This document shows positions 28,229-36,254 of a stretch of 64,000 nt of DNA, in pieces (the first letter of the stretch is position 1; the number at the start of each line of letters is the position of its first letter). Origin of the DNA: Methanococcus maripaludis (GTDB lineage: Archaea > AGJL01 > Methanococci > Methanococcales > Methanococcaceae); contig NZ_JACDUL010000003.1 of assembly GCF_013760955.1 (NCBI RefSeq), positions 316,872 to 380,871 on the forward strand, read 5' to 3'. The position numbers and the translations under genes were made by a program. The notes under the pieces are model-generated. The model saw only the letters and a list, made by a program, of their open reading frames with translations. It was not told where the DNA came from and did not search any database.

Positions 28229-29856
28229 TGTTTATCCCCTTTCAATCTCAATATCCCTAGAATTCCAATTATCGAGAGTATGGCCATAAACAGTGAATAA
28301 CATGCCCCAACACCAAGTTGCCGATTTATCGTGGATTCAAACACCATTGCAGATAAAACTTTTGTATTTGCAGTCATTAAGAAAATTATGGATCCTAACG
28401 ACTTTATTGTTGCAATAAATGTATATATCATGCTAAATATTATTGCAGGCTTTAATAAGGGGAGTACTACTTTGTAAAATGTCTTTAACCTATTTGCACC
28501 CAAATTAAGGGATGCTTCTTCAACAGATTCCTCTATCTGGGAAAGTACCGAATTTCCAGTTTTAAATGAGAATGGGAGCTTTCTAACCATGCAATTTAAA
28601 ATTATAATTGAAGACGTTCCTGTAAGTAACAACGGATAATTATTAAATGCTAAAAGATATCCCAAACCCATAAATGTTCCAGGTATTGCAAATGGAAGTG
28701 TTATTATCAAATCCATCAGTTTTCGACCAAAAAACTTCCCCCGATATACGACATAAGCATAAGCAACCCCTAAAAATGCCACCAATATGCTTGACGATAG
28801 TGAATATAAAAGCGTATTTTTTATCGCCAACTCTCCTGCGCTGATTGCTTCGAAAAAATAATCTAACGTCAAAGTATAATTATGGCCAAAACTCTTCGTA
28901 AATGAAGCCACAAACACTGCGAAAAACAAAAGATATGCAATTATTGAGAAAAATACCGCTGGAAGTCCCAGAATTACTTTTTGCATATTACTTAGTGAAT
29001 ATTTTGTTAATCTAGAGTTTTTAAGTCCGTAACCCTTGTGATATTTTGAATATAAATAAAAAAGGGCCAATGAAGGAAAAAGAAGTATCACACTGAGTGT
29101 TGATGCCATTTGGGTATTATACCTCCCGATTATCTCAAAATACGATGCTGTTGCAAGGGTGTTAAAATTTCCGCCGACGATTATTGGGGTTCCAAAATCA
29201 GCCATTGACTGCATAAATATCAAAAGCCCCGCGCTCAAGATTCCGGGAATTAATAGGGGTAACGTTACTTTTTTGAAAACCTGAAATTCGTTTGAACCGA
29301 GATTTCTTGCAGCATCCTCAAATTCTCCAGAAATTCCAAGAAGTACCGCAGAAATTATAAAAAATGCGGTTGTCGTGTAGTCGATAGACTGCATTATTAC
29401 AACACTTTTCCAGCCGTAAATACTTGGTTCAAGTCCCAGTAATCCATAGGTGATGGCCCCGTGCCGTCCAAAAAGAAAAACATATGCGAGTGATGAAATA
29501 AAGCCCGGAGTAATTATGGGTAGAAAAACTGCAATTTTAAAAAAATTTTTAAACTTAAAATCTGTTTTAAAAATTATTATTGAAAAAATAAAACCCAATG
29601 CGAGAGAAATTACTGTTGAAAAACATGCTACAACGACACTGTTTTTTAAAATGCCAAAATAGTACGAATCTGAAATAAATTTAGAATAAAATTCGAGTGT
29701 AAAACCGTTTGAACCGTAAACTGACTGCATAAATACAATAAGTACTGGGTACATTATGAATAACAATAAAAAAGCATTTGCAAGTATATAAAAACCATTT
29801 TCAAGGATTTTTGGGTAAATTTTTTGTAGCATTTCTTTTTTAAAAAGTTCTTTCAT
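28219..29856 (-). CDS. ABC transporter permease, fused two-domain type
   Basis: The 545-residue membrane protein is two binding-protein-dependent permease domains in one chain. Each half has an EAA loop that docks on the ATPase: DAARNLGSNEFQVFKKVTLP in the first half and EASLNLGANRLKTFYKVVLP in the second. About twelve membrane segments. The fused form is typical of FbpB/SfuB (iron) and ThiP (thiamine). ATG follows GGTGCAGTAA. It lies between the binding-protein gene and the ATPase gene on one transcript. Confidence 0.9.
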   Translation of the reverse strand: MKELFKKEMLQKIYPKILENGFYILANAFLLLFIMYPVLIVFMQSVYGSNGFTLEFYSKFISDSYYFGILKNSVVVACFSTVISLALGFIFSIIIFKTDFKFKNFFKIAVFLPIITPGFISSLAYVFLFGRHGAITYGLLGLEPSIYGWKSVVIMQSIDYTTTAFFIISAVLLGISGEFEDAARNLGSNEFQVFKKVTLPLLIPGILSAGLLIFMQSMADFGTPIIVGGNFNTLATASYFEIIGRYNTQMASTLSVILLFPSLALFYLYSKYHKGYGLKNSRLTKYSLSNMQKVILGLPAVFFSIIAYLLFFAVFVASFTKSFGHNYTLTLDYFFEAISAGELAIKNTLLYSLSSSILVAFLGVAYAYVVYRGKFFGRKLMDLIITLPFAIPGTFMGLGYLLAFNNYPLLLTGTSSIIILNCMVRKLPFSFKTGNSVLSQIEESVEEASLNLGANRLKTFYKVVLPLLKPAIIFSMIYTFIATIKSLGSIIFLMTANTKVLSAMVFESTINRQLGVGACYSLFMAILSIIGILGILRLKGDKQWF

Positions 29857-29887
29857 TTACTGCACCTGCAAAAAAATAGATAAAAAA

Positions 29888-30919
29888 TTATTCAGTAGTT
29901 GAAATTTCCCGGTATCTGGATTCCCATTCGTCCAAAATTCTGTCTCGGTTTTCTCCCCAGTACACGAAATCCATGTCGATGAAGTCGAGCTCTTCAGGGT
30001 TTGGAACTCCTTCAATAACTTCAATATCTCCCCTCACCGGTACACGAGGGCTTGCCTGCATCAACACTTCCTGACCTTCTTTTGAAAGACACCAATCAAC
30101 AAATATTCTTGCGTTTTCAGGGTGTTTTGCACCACTTACTATTGAAACTGGTGAAGGCCACCAGATAACGTTATCTAAAAATACAGATTTTACAGGTAAT
30201 TCTGAATCTGCGATTAATGTCGTGTGTGGATCAGGTGCTACACCATAAGCGTATTCACCAGCAGTTACTAAATTTCCTGGTCCACTTCCCCTTTTTGTAA
30301 GGAACGGGGTGTTTTGGTAGAATTTATCAAGGTAGTTCCAACCTTCTTCTTCACCATACATTTGAAGAATTCCACATATTGTAAAGTATGCCGTGCCCGA
30401 CACAGTCGGGTTTGATGCGATTAATTCGCCACTGTATTCTTCAGTTATTAAATCATCCCAAGTTTCTGGCTCAGGTAATCCTTTTTCCGACATTAAATCA
30501 GTATTTTCCAAAATTCCTATTGTAACGAGGGAAACTCCTGTCCAATAACCATTTTCTTCAACAAATAATGGATCAATCTCTTTTGCGTTTGGAGATTTGT
30601 ATGCTTCGAGCAATCCATCGTTTTGTGCACTTATAAATGCATCTATTCCCCCTCCAAGCCATACATCTGCTGAAGGATTACTTTGTTCAGCCTTTAGTCT
30701 GGAAAGTGCCTCACCAGAGGATAATGATACGTATTCCATTTTTATTCCAGTATCTTTTTCAAATTCTTCTGCAATTAGATCAAGTCCGCCGTATGCAACA
30801 TATACGGTAACAATCTTTTCTTCTTCAGAAACTGCTGAAGCTTGTTGTTCAGTACATCCTGCAAATACGAGAACTGCCATAATGCATAAAATAGCGAGTA
30901 TGCCATTTAATTTTTTCAA
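29888..30919 (-). CDS. Extracellular solute-binding lipoprotein of the Fbp-type ABC transporter
   Basis: The 343-residue protein starts at TTG 30919, behind a very strong GGAGGTGTAATC. It has a signal peptide with a lipobox (VLVFAGC), then EEEKIVTVYVAYGGLDLIAEEFEKDTG, the typical start of FbpA-like binding proteins. ADVWLGGGIDAFI, GIL..TDLM and RIFVDWCLSKEGQEVL are further family stretches. The group binds Fe(III), polyamines, thiamine or phosphonates, and I cannot tell which from sequence. First gene of the operon with permease and ATPase. Confidence 0.88.
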   Translation of the reverse strand: MKKLNGILAILCIMAVLVFAGCTEQQASAVSEEEKIVTVYVAYGGLDLIAEEFEKDTGIKMEYVSLSSGEALSRLKAEQSNPSADVWLGGGIDAFISAQNDGLLEAYKSPNAKEIDPLFVEENGYWTGVSLVTIGILENTDLMSEKGLPEPETWDDLITEEYSGELIASNPTVSGTAYFTICGILQMYGEEEGWNYLDKFYQNTPFLTKRGSGPGNLVTAGEYAYGVAPDPHTTLIADSELPVKSVFLDNVIWWPSPVSIVSGAKHPENARIFVDWCLSKEGQEVLMQASPRVPVRGDIEVIEGVPNPEELDFIDMDFVYWGENRDRILDEWESRYREISTTE

Positions 30920-30957
30920 GATTACACCTCCGAAATACATTACTTAGTGTTTATTAT

Positions 30958-30977
30958 AGTATTTAATAATGTCATTA
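30958..30977 (-). promoter_or_regulatory. Promoter element of the ABC operon, shared with the ECF operon
   Basis: The plus strand reads AGTATTTAATAATGTCATTA. The same 20 bases occur with one change at 32164-32183, about 43-47 bases upstream of that start codon. On the minus strand TATTAAATACT would act as TATA box and TAATGACA lies just upstream of it. Two transport operons with nearly identical promoters suggest common control. Confidence 0.45.
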
Positions 30978-31027
30978 GATTAAAAAATATAGAATATGCC
31001 AATTATAAAAATTAATATGAATAAACA

Positions 31028-31552
31028 TTAATCGTAGCATTTTGACAGAAGGGATCTTGACCTGTTAAGTGCAGAAATATAGAGTTTTACAATTAAAGGA
31101 GATATTATTGAGTAGTAAGATCGATATTTATTAATTAAACCTTTTTTATTTAGGCCCCTTGAAAGTTGGGCATTTTTTGTAGTTTCAAACTCCCTTTTGG
31201 CAACTTCGATCGTTGAAAATGTCATCCAAGGCCCAATTCCAAGGTCTCGATTGTAATTTGAAATAAATTTAATTAATGCTTCAATTGAAACTGAATTGAT
31301 AAACCACTGTATTGTAAAAACATAAGCAAGCAATCTGTAAGCGTTAATTAACCCATTTTGGCCCATTACAAAGTAATAAAACAGCACCAAATATATTGAA
31401 AAGAAAATCCATTTTTTTGATATTACTTCAAATCTTTTAGTTATTACAACAACTGTAATTGATACTAAAAAACCATAAAATGGATTGAAAATTATTAAAA
31501 TGAGTAATAAAAGGGTAAAAATTATGTATATCTTTATTTTACCGTTTTCCAT
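31028..31552 (-). CDS. EcfT-like transmembrane protein of an ECF transporter
   Basis: The 174-residue protein has about four N-terminal membrane segments (residues 8-85), then a cytoplasmic region with NAQLSRGLNKKG and YISALNRSRSLLSK. These resemble the two short Arg-containing coupling helices of EcfT/CbiQ proteins, which bind the ATPases. It is shorter than usual (200-260 residues). It directly follows an S-component gene on the same transcript, with 8 bases between the two. No EcfA ATPase gene is near, so the ATPase must come from elsewhere, or this unit works differently. Confidence 0.6.
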   Translation of the reverse strand: MENGKIKIYIIFTLLLLILIIFNPFYGFLVSITVVVITKRFEVISKKWIFFSIYLVLFYYFVMGQNGLINAYRLLAYVFTIQWFINSVSIEALIKFISNYNRDLGIGPWMTFSTIEVAKREFETTKNAQLSRGLNKKGLINKYRSYYSIISPLIVKLYISALNRSRSLLSKCYD

Positions 31553-31560
31553 ATTTTAAC

Positions 31561-32121
31561 CTAGTTTATTTTTACCCCTAATTCTGAAAGTATGTCTTTT
31601 GGGAATGGTTTTATTATGTAGTAAACAAGCACGCACGACAGGAGTTTATCCACCAAATTCGCTGGAACTCTGGCTAAAAATGCTGATGAAAAAATATCCT
31701 GGCCAGAATGTAAAAATACCGCAGTTAATAGGTCAACACCTCCGCCAACAAGTCCGCCGTATAGGTAAACTGCGATTGGTGTTCCAACCATTGGTGCAAG
31801 TATTGCAAGTACAAGACCCACAATTATTGAATTTTTAAGGGTTATTCCCCCTTTCATTGCAGCAAACCCTGAAACAATTCCAATTACAATATTTACTAGC
31901 GAAAACGGAATGTATGATGGGTCGAGTATAAATCCAAGTAAAATATTTGTAAAAAGACCCACCAAAGCTCCACCAACAGGGCCTAACAAAAAACCGCTCA
32001 ATACTGTTCCAATGCTATCCAAAAAGATAGGCAAATTTAAAAAAGTTGCAATTTGGCCACCGATCGCATTGATTGCGATTCCAACGGGAATTGTTGTCAT
32101 GTAAAGTACTTTTTTGTTCAT
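31561..32121 (-). CDS. ECF transporter S component, first paralogue
   Basis: 186 residues from ATG 32121, preceded by GGTGCTATA; the longer open frame upstream is unlikely to be translated. Five or six membrane segments with the small-residue-rich, glycine-rich helices of S components: LPIFLDSIGTVLSGFLLGPVGG, LVGLFTNILLGF, and GTPIAVYLYGGLVGGGVD. It is clearly related to the next protein (32223-32783): both share FLDSIGT, LGP..GALVGL.TN and YFGG/YLYGG motifs and have 186 residues. Vitamin or cofactor-precursor uptake is likely; substrate unknown. Confidence 0.7.
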   Translation of the reverse strand: MNKKVLYMTTIPVGIAINAIGGQIATFLNLPIFLDSIGTVLSGFLLGPVGGALVGLFTNILLGFILDPSYIPFSLVNIVIGIVSGFAAMKGGITLKNSIIVGLVLAILAPMVGTPIAVYLYGGLVGGGVDLLTAVFLHSGQDIFSSAFLARVPANLVDKLLSCVLVYYIIKPFPKDILSELGVKIN

Positions 32122-32163
32122 TATAGCACCATTAAAGTTTAATGGCAATATTCTGGATTATAA

Positions 32164-32183
32164 AGTATTTAATACTGTCATTA
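32164..32183 (-). promoter_or_regulatory. Promoter element of the ECF pair, shared with the ABC operon
   Basis: AGTATTTAATACTGTCATTA on the plus strand, 19 of 20 bases equal to 30958-30977. It is about 43 bases upstream of the start at 32121, a distance right for a TATA box (minus-strand TATTAAATACT) with an upstream TAATGACA motif. Confidence 0.45.
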
Positions 32184-32222
32184 AAATTATTAATGGATAT
32201 GGGTGCAATTTAAAAGTAAAAG

Positions 32223-32783
32223 TTAATCTCCAAATTTTAAATCATAAACAGAAAGTTTGTCCTGTAATAAGTATATTATAAAAAATGCAACCATGAAAGA
32301 GAGAATTTTGTCTGCGAAATTTGTATAAAGTCCTGCGGCAAATGCAGCAGTTGGAATCCCCTGTCCAAGCGCAATTATCGTTTGAGTAATATGTCCCACT
32401 CCACCGTCAGTTATTCCGCCAAAGAAATATATCGAAACCATATTTCCCATGATTGAAGAAATTATTGATACAACTATTGCGGCTAAAAATATTGTTTTAA
32501 AATTAATATTTTTTGTGTGAAGCATTATTCCAGCAGTAAGCCCGATTAAAACATTTACGACTGCAAAAAGAAAGTTTTCCTTAGATATTAAAATACCAGT
32601 TATCAAATTTGTGGCAAGCCCTACAAGCGCCCCAATATGTGGGCCCAGTACCATTGCACTGAATATCGTTCCGATACTGTCAAGATAAAGTGGAAAAAGA
32701 TAAACACTTTCAACATATGAACCAAAAATATTTAGTCCCATACTAAGCAATAAAATTCCAGAAAATAAAACTCCGTATCTCAA
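32223..32783 (-). CDS. ECF transporter S component, second paralogue
   Basis: A 186-residue membrane protein related to the gene just downstream: FPLYLDSIGTIFSAMVLGPHIGALVGLATNLITG aligns with that protein's first half, and SIMGNMVSIYFFGGITDGGVG with its second. Start is TTG 32783 after GAGGGGATGTT. About six membrane segments. Two S components beside one EcfT suggest two substrates, or two forms of one, handled by the same module. A dyad GTG(7)CAC lies just upstream. Confidence 0.68.
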   Translation of the reverse strand: MRYGVLFSGILLLSMGLNIFGSYVESVYLFPLYLDSIGTIFSAMVLGPHIGALVGLATNLITGILISKENFLFAVVNVLIGLTAGIMLHTKNINFKTIFLAAIVVSIISSIMGNMVSIYFFGGITDGGVGHITQTIIALGQGIPTAAFAAGLYTNFADKILSFMVAFFIIYLLQDKLSVYDLKFGD

Positions 32784-32862
32784 AACATCCCCTCAAATGT
32801 GATATTAACACTATCCAAAAAAGTAATATATAAAGGTTAAGTTTTGAAAGGATTTAGAGATT

Positions 32863-33483
32863 TTATTTTCTAACAGGACATACTTCTTCGCAGTCCTTAC
32901 AAAAAATGCATGAATTTAAATCCACTTTGATAATTTTAGATTTTAATGCATCTTCTGGAGATAATAATGCATTTAGAGGGCAGAATTCAACGCATTTTAA
33001 GCATAAATTGCACTTTTCAGGATTTATCAATATTTTACCATTCTCAAAAGAAATTGCCTTTTTAGGGCATTTTTGAATACAGAGTTTGCAGTTATTGCAT
33101 TCCTTTGTAACTTCTGGAACTTTCGAAACTGGCATTTCATTTTTTAAAATAGGAATTGTACAAACTATTGAGCAGTACCCGCATTTTATACATTTTTCAG
33201 GATCTACTGAAAACCTATTTTTTTCAATTGCTTCAACAGGACATGCATTCAAACATGCTCCACAGTGTTCACAAATTGTATCCCTAAATTTAAAAACAGA
33301 TATTGCATTAGTTGGGCATACATCAACACACAATCCACAACAGATGCATTCTTCAAGTTCCGGGCTTTTAGTTTCTCCGAGAAATTCTGGATTTTTATGT
33401 GGTTTAAATAAATTAAAAATAATATTTTTCAAAAATTTTCCTTTTGTAAAAATTTTGTTAAACTCTTCGTCGTCGTAAGACAT
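32863..33483 (-). CDS. Polyferredoxin with six [4Fe-4S] motifs
   Basis: The 206-residue soluble protein contains six successive CxxCxxCxxxC motifs: CICCGLCVDVCP, CEHCGACLNACP, CIKCGYCSIVC, CNNCKLCIQKCP, CNLCLKCVEFCP and CIFCKDCEEVCP. Only the third lacks the following proline. Such proteins carry electrons between hydrogenases, dehydrogenases and heterodisulfide reductase. No partner oxidoreductase is adjacent: the ECF genes are downstream and the 5S/tRNA operon is 52 bases upstream. It might serve a redox step linked with the transported compound, but that is speculative. Confidence 0.88.
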   Translation of the reverse strand: MSYDDEEFNKIFTKGKFLKNIIFNLFKPHKNPEFLGETKSPELEECICCGLCVDVCPTNAISVFKFRDTICEHCGACLNACPVEAIEKNRFSVDPEKCIKCGYCSIVCTIPILKNEMPVSKVPEVTKECNNCKLCIQKCPKKAISFENGKILINPEKCNLCLKCVEFCPLNALLSPEDALKSKIIKVDLNSCIFCKDCEEVCPVRK

Positions 33484-33528
33484 GTTTTCACAATAAATCC
33501 AAATGTATCAATTAGTTTGAATATTATC

Positions 33529-33534
33529 AAAAAA
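33529..33534 (-). terminator. T-tract terminator of the 5S/tRNA operon
   Basis: On the minus strand the last tRNA-Asp is followed at once by GC then TTTTTT, a typical archaeal termination signal for stable RNA operons. Confidence 0.55.
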
Positions 33535-33535
33535 G

Positions 33536-33610
33536 CGCCCTGGCCGGGATTTGAACCCGAGTCACAGGAGTGACAGTCCTGTATGATAGGCCGAGCTACA
33601 CCACCAGGGC
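33536..33610 (-). tRNA. tRNA-Asp (GTC), copy 2
   Basis: Acceptor arms GCCCTGG and CCAGGGC pair fully. The anticodon loop CTGTCAC sits between ACAGGA and TCCTGT, giving anticodon GTC. The T-arm reads GGGTTCAAATCCC. No CCA is encoded. Sequence equals the copy at 33737-33811, including about ten bases of flank. Last gene of the operon. Confidence 0.95.
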
Positions 33611-33632
33611 ATGTGAAATAAATAATTTTGAG

Positions 33633-33706
33633 CGGGCCCGAAGGGATTCGAACCCTCGACCGCCTGATTAAAAGTCAGGCGCTCTACCAGACTAAGCTAC
33701 GGGCCC
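33633..33706 (-). tRNA. tRNA-Lys (TTT), copy 2
   Basis: Acceptor arms GGGCCCG and CGGGCCC; anticodon loop CTTTTAA between CCTGA and TCAGG gives TTT. T-arm GAGGGTTCGAATCCCTT. Identical to the copy at 33988-34061, with a shared TTTTGAGC flank. Confidence 0.95.
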
Positions 33707-33736
33707 AGATTGCTTGTTTTGAAAATAGAAGTAAGG

Positions 33737-33811
33737 CGCCCTGGCCGGGATTTGAACCCGAGTCACAGGAGTGACAGTCCTGTATGATAGGCCGAGCTAC
33801 ACCACCAGGGC
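33737..33811 (-). tRNA. tRNA-Asp (GTC), copy 1
   Basis: Same sequence as the gene at 33536-33610: acceptor GCCCTGG/CCAGGGC, anticodon loop CTGTCAC. It follows the 5S rRNA gene by about 20 bases. The Lys-Asp order is repeated on both sides, pointing to a duplicated unit. Confidence 0.95.
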
Positions 33812-33828
33812 ATGTGAAATAAGAAGTG

Positions 33829-33941
33829 ACCGGCAGCGTCACATTGTTCCCACCAGATGGCAGTACTTAATGAATCGCTGGGAGGCTTAATTTCCGAGAT
33901 CGGGATGGGATCGGATGGACACCCCCGCTTTGACCGCCGTA
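33829..33941 (-). rRNA. 5S ribosomal RNA
   Basis: The minus strand begins near ACGGCGGTCAAAGCGGGGG, continues CCATCCGATCCCATCCCGAT, CTCGGAAATTAAG and TAAGTACTGCCATCTGGTGG, and ends GACGCTGCCGGT. These are conserved archaeal 5S segments, and CGGCGG pairs with CTGCCG to form the terminal helix. Ends are approximate within a few bases. This 5S gene lies within a tRNA operon rather than behind a 23S gene, as described for the separate 5S/tRNA operon of M. vannielii. Confidence 0.92.
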
Positions 33942-33987
33942 TCAAAACAGCTAGGAGTTAATAACTCCAATGTACGTGTTTTTTGAG

Positions 33988-34061
33988 CGGGCCCGAAGGG
34001 ATTCGAACCCTCGACCGCCTGATTAAAAGTCAGGCGCTCTACCAGACTAAGCTACGGGCCC
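33988..34061 (-). tRNA. tRNA-Lys (TTT), copy 1
   Basis: Acceptor arms GGGCCCG and CGGGCCC, anticodon loop CTTTTAA. It precedes the 5S gene; the spacer between them carries the dyad GGAGTTAATAACTCC (about 33954-33968). Confidence 0.95.
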
Positions 34062-34077
34062 CGAAAGAATATGTGAG

Positions 34078-34151
34078 TCCCGCGAGCCGGATTTGAACCA
34101 GCGACATGCGGATCTACAGTCCGCCGTTCTACCAGTCTGAACTATCGCGGG
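34078..34151 (-). tRNA. tRNA-Tyr (GTA)
   Basis: Anticodon loop CTGTAGA between GCGGA and TCCGC gives GTA. Acceptor arms CCCGCGA and TCGCGGG place C1-G72 with discriminator A73, the archaeal tyrosine identity pattern. T-arm CTGGTTCAAATCCGG. Confidence 0.94.
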
Positions 34152-34162
34152 AATATAAGTGG

Positions 34163-34236
34163 TGGGCCTGCCCAGATTCGAACTGGGGTTTCAGGATCCC
34201 AAATCCCAAAGGATGACCAGGCTACCCCACAGGCCC
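34163..34236 (-). tRNA. tRNA-Pro (TGG)
   Basis: Acceptor arms GGGCCTG and CAGGCCC; anticodon loop TTTGGGA between TGGGA and TCCTG (two wobble pairs) gives TGG. T-arm CCAGTTCGAATCTGG. The gene is followed by A-CCA on the minus strand, so the CCA end may be encoded here (to 34160), unlike in its neighbours. Confidence 0.92.
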
Positions 34237-34282
34237 ATAAGACGACTTATATTTGAACTTACCTATTTATAAAGGTAACTCA

Positions 34283-34356
34283 AGCCCCGGGGGGGATTCG
34301 AACCCCCGACCACCTGATTACAAGTCAGGCGCTCTACCAGGCTGAGCCACCGAGGC
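34283..34356 (-). tRNA. tRNA-Thr (TGT)
   Basis: Acceptor arms GCCTCGG and CCGGGGC with one G-T pair; anticodon loop CTTGTAA between CCTGA and TCAGG gives TGT. T-arm GGGGGTTCGAATCCCCC. First gene of the operon, about 35 bases from the TATA box. Confidence 0.95.
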
Positions 34357-34364
34357 AATTTGTT

Positions 34365-34397
34365 CGCATACTCAATAATAGTATCATTATATATAAA
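34365..34397 (-). promoter_or_regulatory. Promoter of the Thr-Pro-Tyr-Lys-5S-Asp-Lys-Asp operon
   Basis: Minus strand CTTTATATATAATG contains TTTATATA (34390-34397), the strong box A of Methanococcus stable RNA genes. About 25 bases downstream is GTATGCG (34365-34370), matching the box B consensus at the start of transcription. All eight RNA genes follow without another clear promoter. Confidence 0.8.
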
Positions 34398-34514
34398 GCT
34401 TTCGGTAGTTCAATATTCTTGTTAAATTATTTTTTCAAATAATTATCGTGTTTTAGATTTAAAAAGATATTATAAAATCATTTTAAAATAAAGATTGAAG
34501 AAATAAATGTAGAG

Positions 34515-35414
34515 TTAGATTCCTCTTTTTGCGAGGAGCTTTTCTTCTGGAATTTCATCGATGTTTATTCCAACCATTGCTTCCCCTAAGTTTTTGCTTA
34601 CTTCTCCGATTACATCTGGCTTATCAAAGTTGTAGGTTGCTTCAACAATTGCTTTTGCCCTTGTTGCAGGGTTTCCGGATTTGAAAATTCCTGATCCAAC
34701 AAATACCCCATCACAGCCCATCTGCATCATTAAAGCAGCATCAGCAGGTGTTGCAATTCCACCCGCAGCAAAGTTTACAACTGGAAGTCTTTTAAGTTCT
34801 GCAACTTCTGAAATAAGTTCCATTGGAACTTTTAATTCGTTTCTTGCCATTTGGATTAATTCTGCTTCGAGGCCCATTTCTTTGTATCCCACAACCCTTG
34901 CAATTCCTTCGTTAACTGCCCTCATGTGTTTTACAGCTTCAACAACGTTTCCAGTTCCAGCTTCCCCTTTAGTTCTGATCATTGCTGCCCCTTCATCAAT
35001 TCTTCTTAAAGCTTCGCCCAAGTTTCTTGCACCGCAAACAAATGGTGCTGTGAATGCTCTTTTGTCGATGTGATTTACTTCATCAGCAGGGGTTAAAACT
35101 TCGCTCTCGTCAACCATGTCAACACCGATTGATTCCAACACCTGAGCTTCTACAAAGTGTCCAATTCTTGCTTTTGCCATTACTGGAATTGATACTGCGT
35201 CTTTAATTTCTAAAATCATTTCTGGGTCAGACATTCTTGCAACGCCGCCCTGTACTCTGATATCGGCAGGAACTCTTTCCAAAGCCATTACCGCAGCAGC
35301 TCCCGCGTCTTCTGCAATCTGTGCCTGTTCCACGTTTGTAACATCCATTACAACCCCGTGTTTTACCATTTTAGCAAATCCTCGTTTTAAAAGGTCTGTT
35401 CCTAATTTTTTCAT
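34515..35414 (-). CDS. pdxS: Pyridoxal 5'-phosphate synthase subunit PdxS
   Basis: The 299-residue barrel makes PLP from ribose 5-phosphate, glyceraldehyde 3-phosphate and ammonia, the last supplied by PdxT, which is not adjacent. Conserved stretches: [72 protein letters not shown] and [19 protein letters not shown]. Start at ATG with GGGGAGATAGA upstream. Normal length. Isolated on this strand. Confidence 0.97.
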   Translation of the reverse strand: MKKLGTDLLKRGFAKMVKHGVVMDVTNVEQAQIAEDAGAAAVMALERVPADIRVQGGVARMSDPEMILEIKDAVSIPVMAKARIGHFVEAQVLESIGVDMVDESEVLTPADEVNHIDKRAFTAPFVCGARNLGEALRRIDEGAAMIRTKGEAGTGNVVEAVKHMRAVNEGIARVVGYKEMGLEAELIQMARNELKVPMELISEVAELKRLPVVNFAAGGIATPADAALMMQMGCDGVFVGSGIFKSGNPATRAKAIVEATYNFDKPDVIGEVSKNLGEAMVGINIDEIPEEKLLAKRGI

Positions 35415-35535
35415 TCTATCTCCCCATGTATGGTGTGCCCTAATTTAATAAGCGTTTCAAAATTAATTTTGTTTTCAAATATAAAAAAGTATGTCGATTT
35501 TTTTAATATATTTAATTTAGAAAAAATAAGTGATC

Positions 35536-36174
35536 TTAAAAGCCATTTTCACCAATTAATGGAACAAATGCAACTTCTAAAAGTTTTTCTTCAAATATTT
35601 TACCATGTATTTTCTTGTATCTCATTAAAGTCTGAAAATGGCTTCCAACAGGTGCGAGTATAATTCCACCATCGTTTAACTGTTCAAAAAGAGCTTTTGG
35701 AACATCTGGACCCGATGCAGTGACATATATCCGATCATATGGTGAATTTTCCAGATATCCTTTTGTACCATCCCCTAAAACCACTTCAACGTTTTCGTAT
35801 CCAAGTTCTAAAAGTACTTGTTTTGATTTTTCGAAAAGTTCAGGTATTCTTTCTATTGTTGTAACGTTTCCAGATTCTCCAACTATTTCAGAAACTACTG
35901 CTGCATGGTATCCAGAACCAGTTCCAACTTCAAGTACATTCTGACCAACATCCAAATCGAGTTCTTCGCACATTATCCCGACCATATGTATTGCAGAAAT
36001 GGTCTGGCCGTATCCGATCCCCAGAGGACTGTCGATGTATGCATACTCTTCCATGCTTTTTGGAATAAATTTGTGCCTTGGAACGGTCATTAATGCATCT
36101 ATTACGCTTTGTTTTTTGATGTAGCCGTTTGAAATTAAGTTTCCAATAACCCCGACAATTTCGTTTAAAGGCAT
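35536..36174 (-). CDS. pcm: Protein-L-isoaspartate O-methyltransferase
   Basis: SAM-dependent repair enzyme for isoaspartyl residues. The 212-residue protein has VPRHKFIPKSMEEYAYIDSP, the substrate loop GYGQTISAIHMVGIM, the SAM motif VLEVGTGSGYHAAV, and ILAPVGSHFQTL. It is near the family's usual length. The ATG is preceded by a run of nine C on the plus strand (minus GGGGGGGGG), which serves as a crude binding site one base away; a homopolymer of this length may slip in replication. Confidence 0.93.
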   Translation of the reverse strand: MPLNEIVGVIGNLISNGYIKKQSVIDALMTVPRHKFIPKSMEEYAYIDSPLGIGYGQTISAIHMVGIMCEELDLDVGQNVLEVGTGSGYHAAVVSEIVGESGNVTTIERIPELFEKSKQVLLELGYENVEVVLGDGTKGYLENSPYDRIYVTASGPDVPKALFEQLNDGGIILAPVGSHFQTLMRYKKIHGKIFEEKLLEVAFVPLIGENGF

Positions 36175-36254
36175 GCCCCCCCCCTAAAAAATTGATTAAT
36201 ATTTATATCTTCAAAAAGATATATAAATCGGCTTTAAACTCTTAGGTGGACTAT

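Noticed and set aside
33763-33945. 60-codon minus-strand frame
   Set aside because: Lies over the 5S rRNA and tRNA-Asp genes; the RNA features explain the sequence.
33536-34061. Repeated blocks as CRISPR or insertion-element repeats
   Set aside because: The repeats are complete tRNA-Asp and tRNA-Lys genes with cloverleaf arms; there are no regular spacers or terminal repeats.
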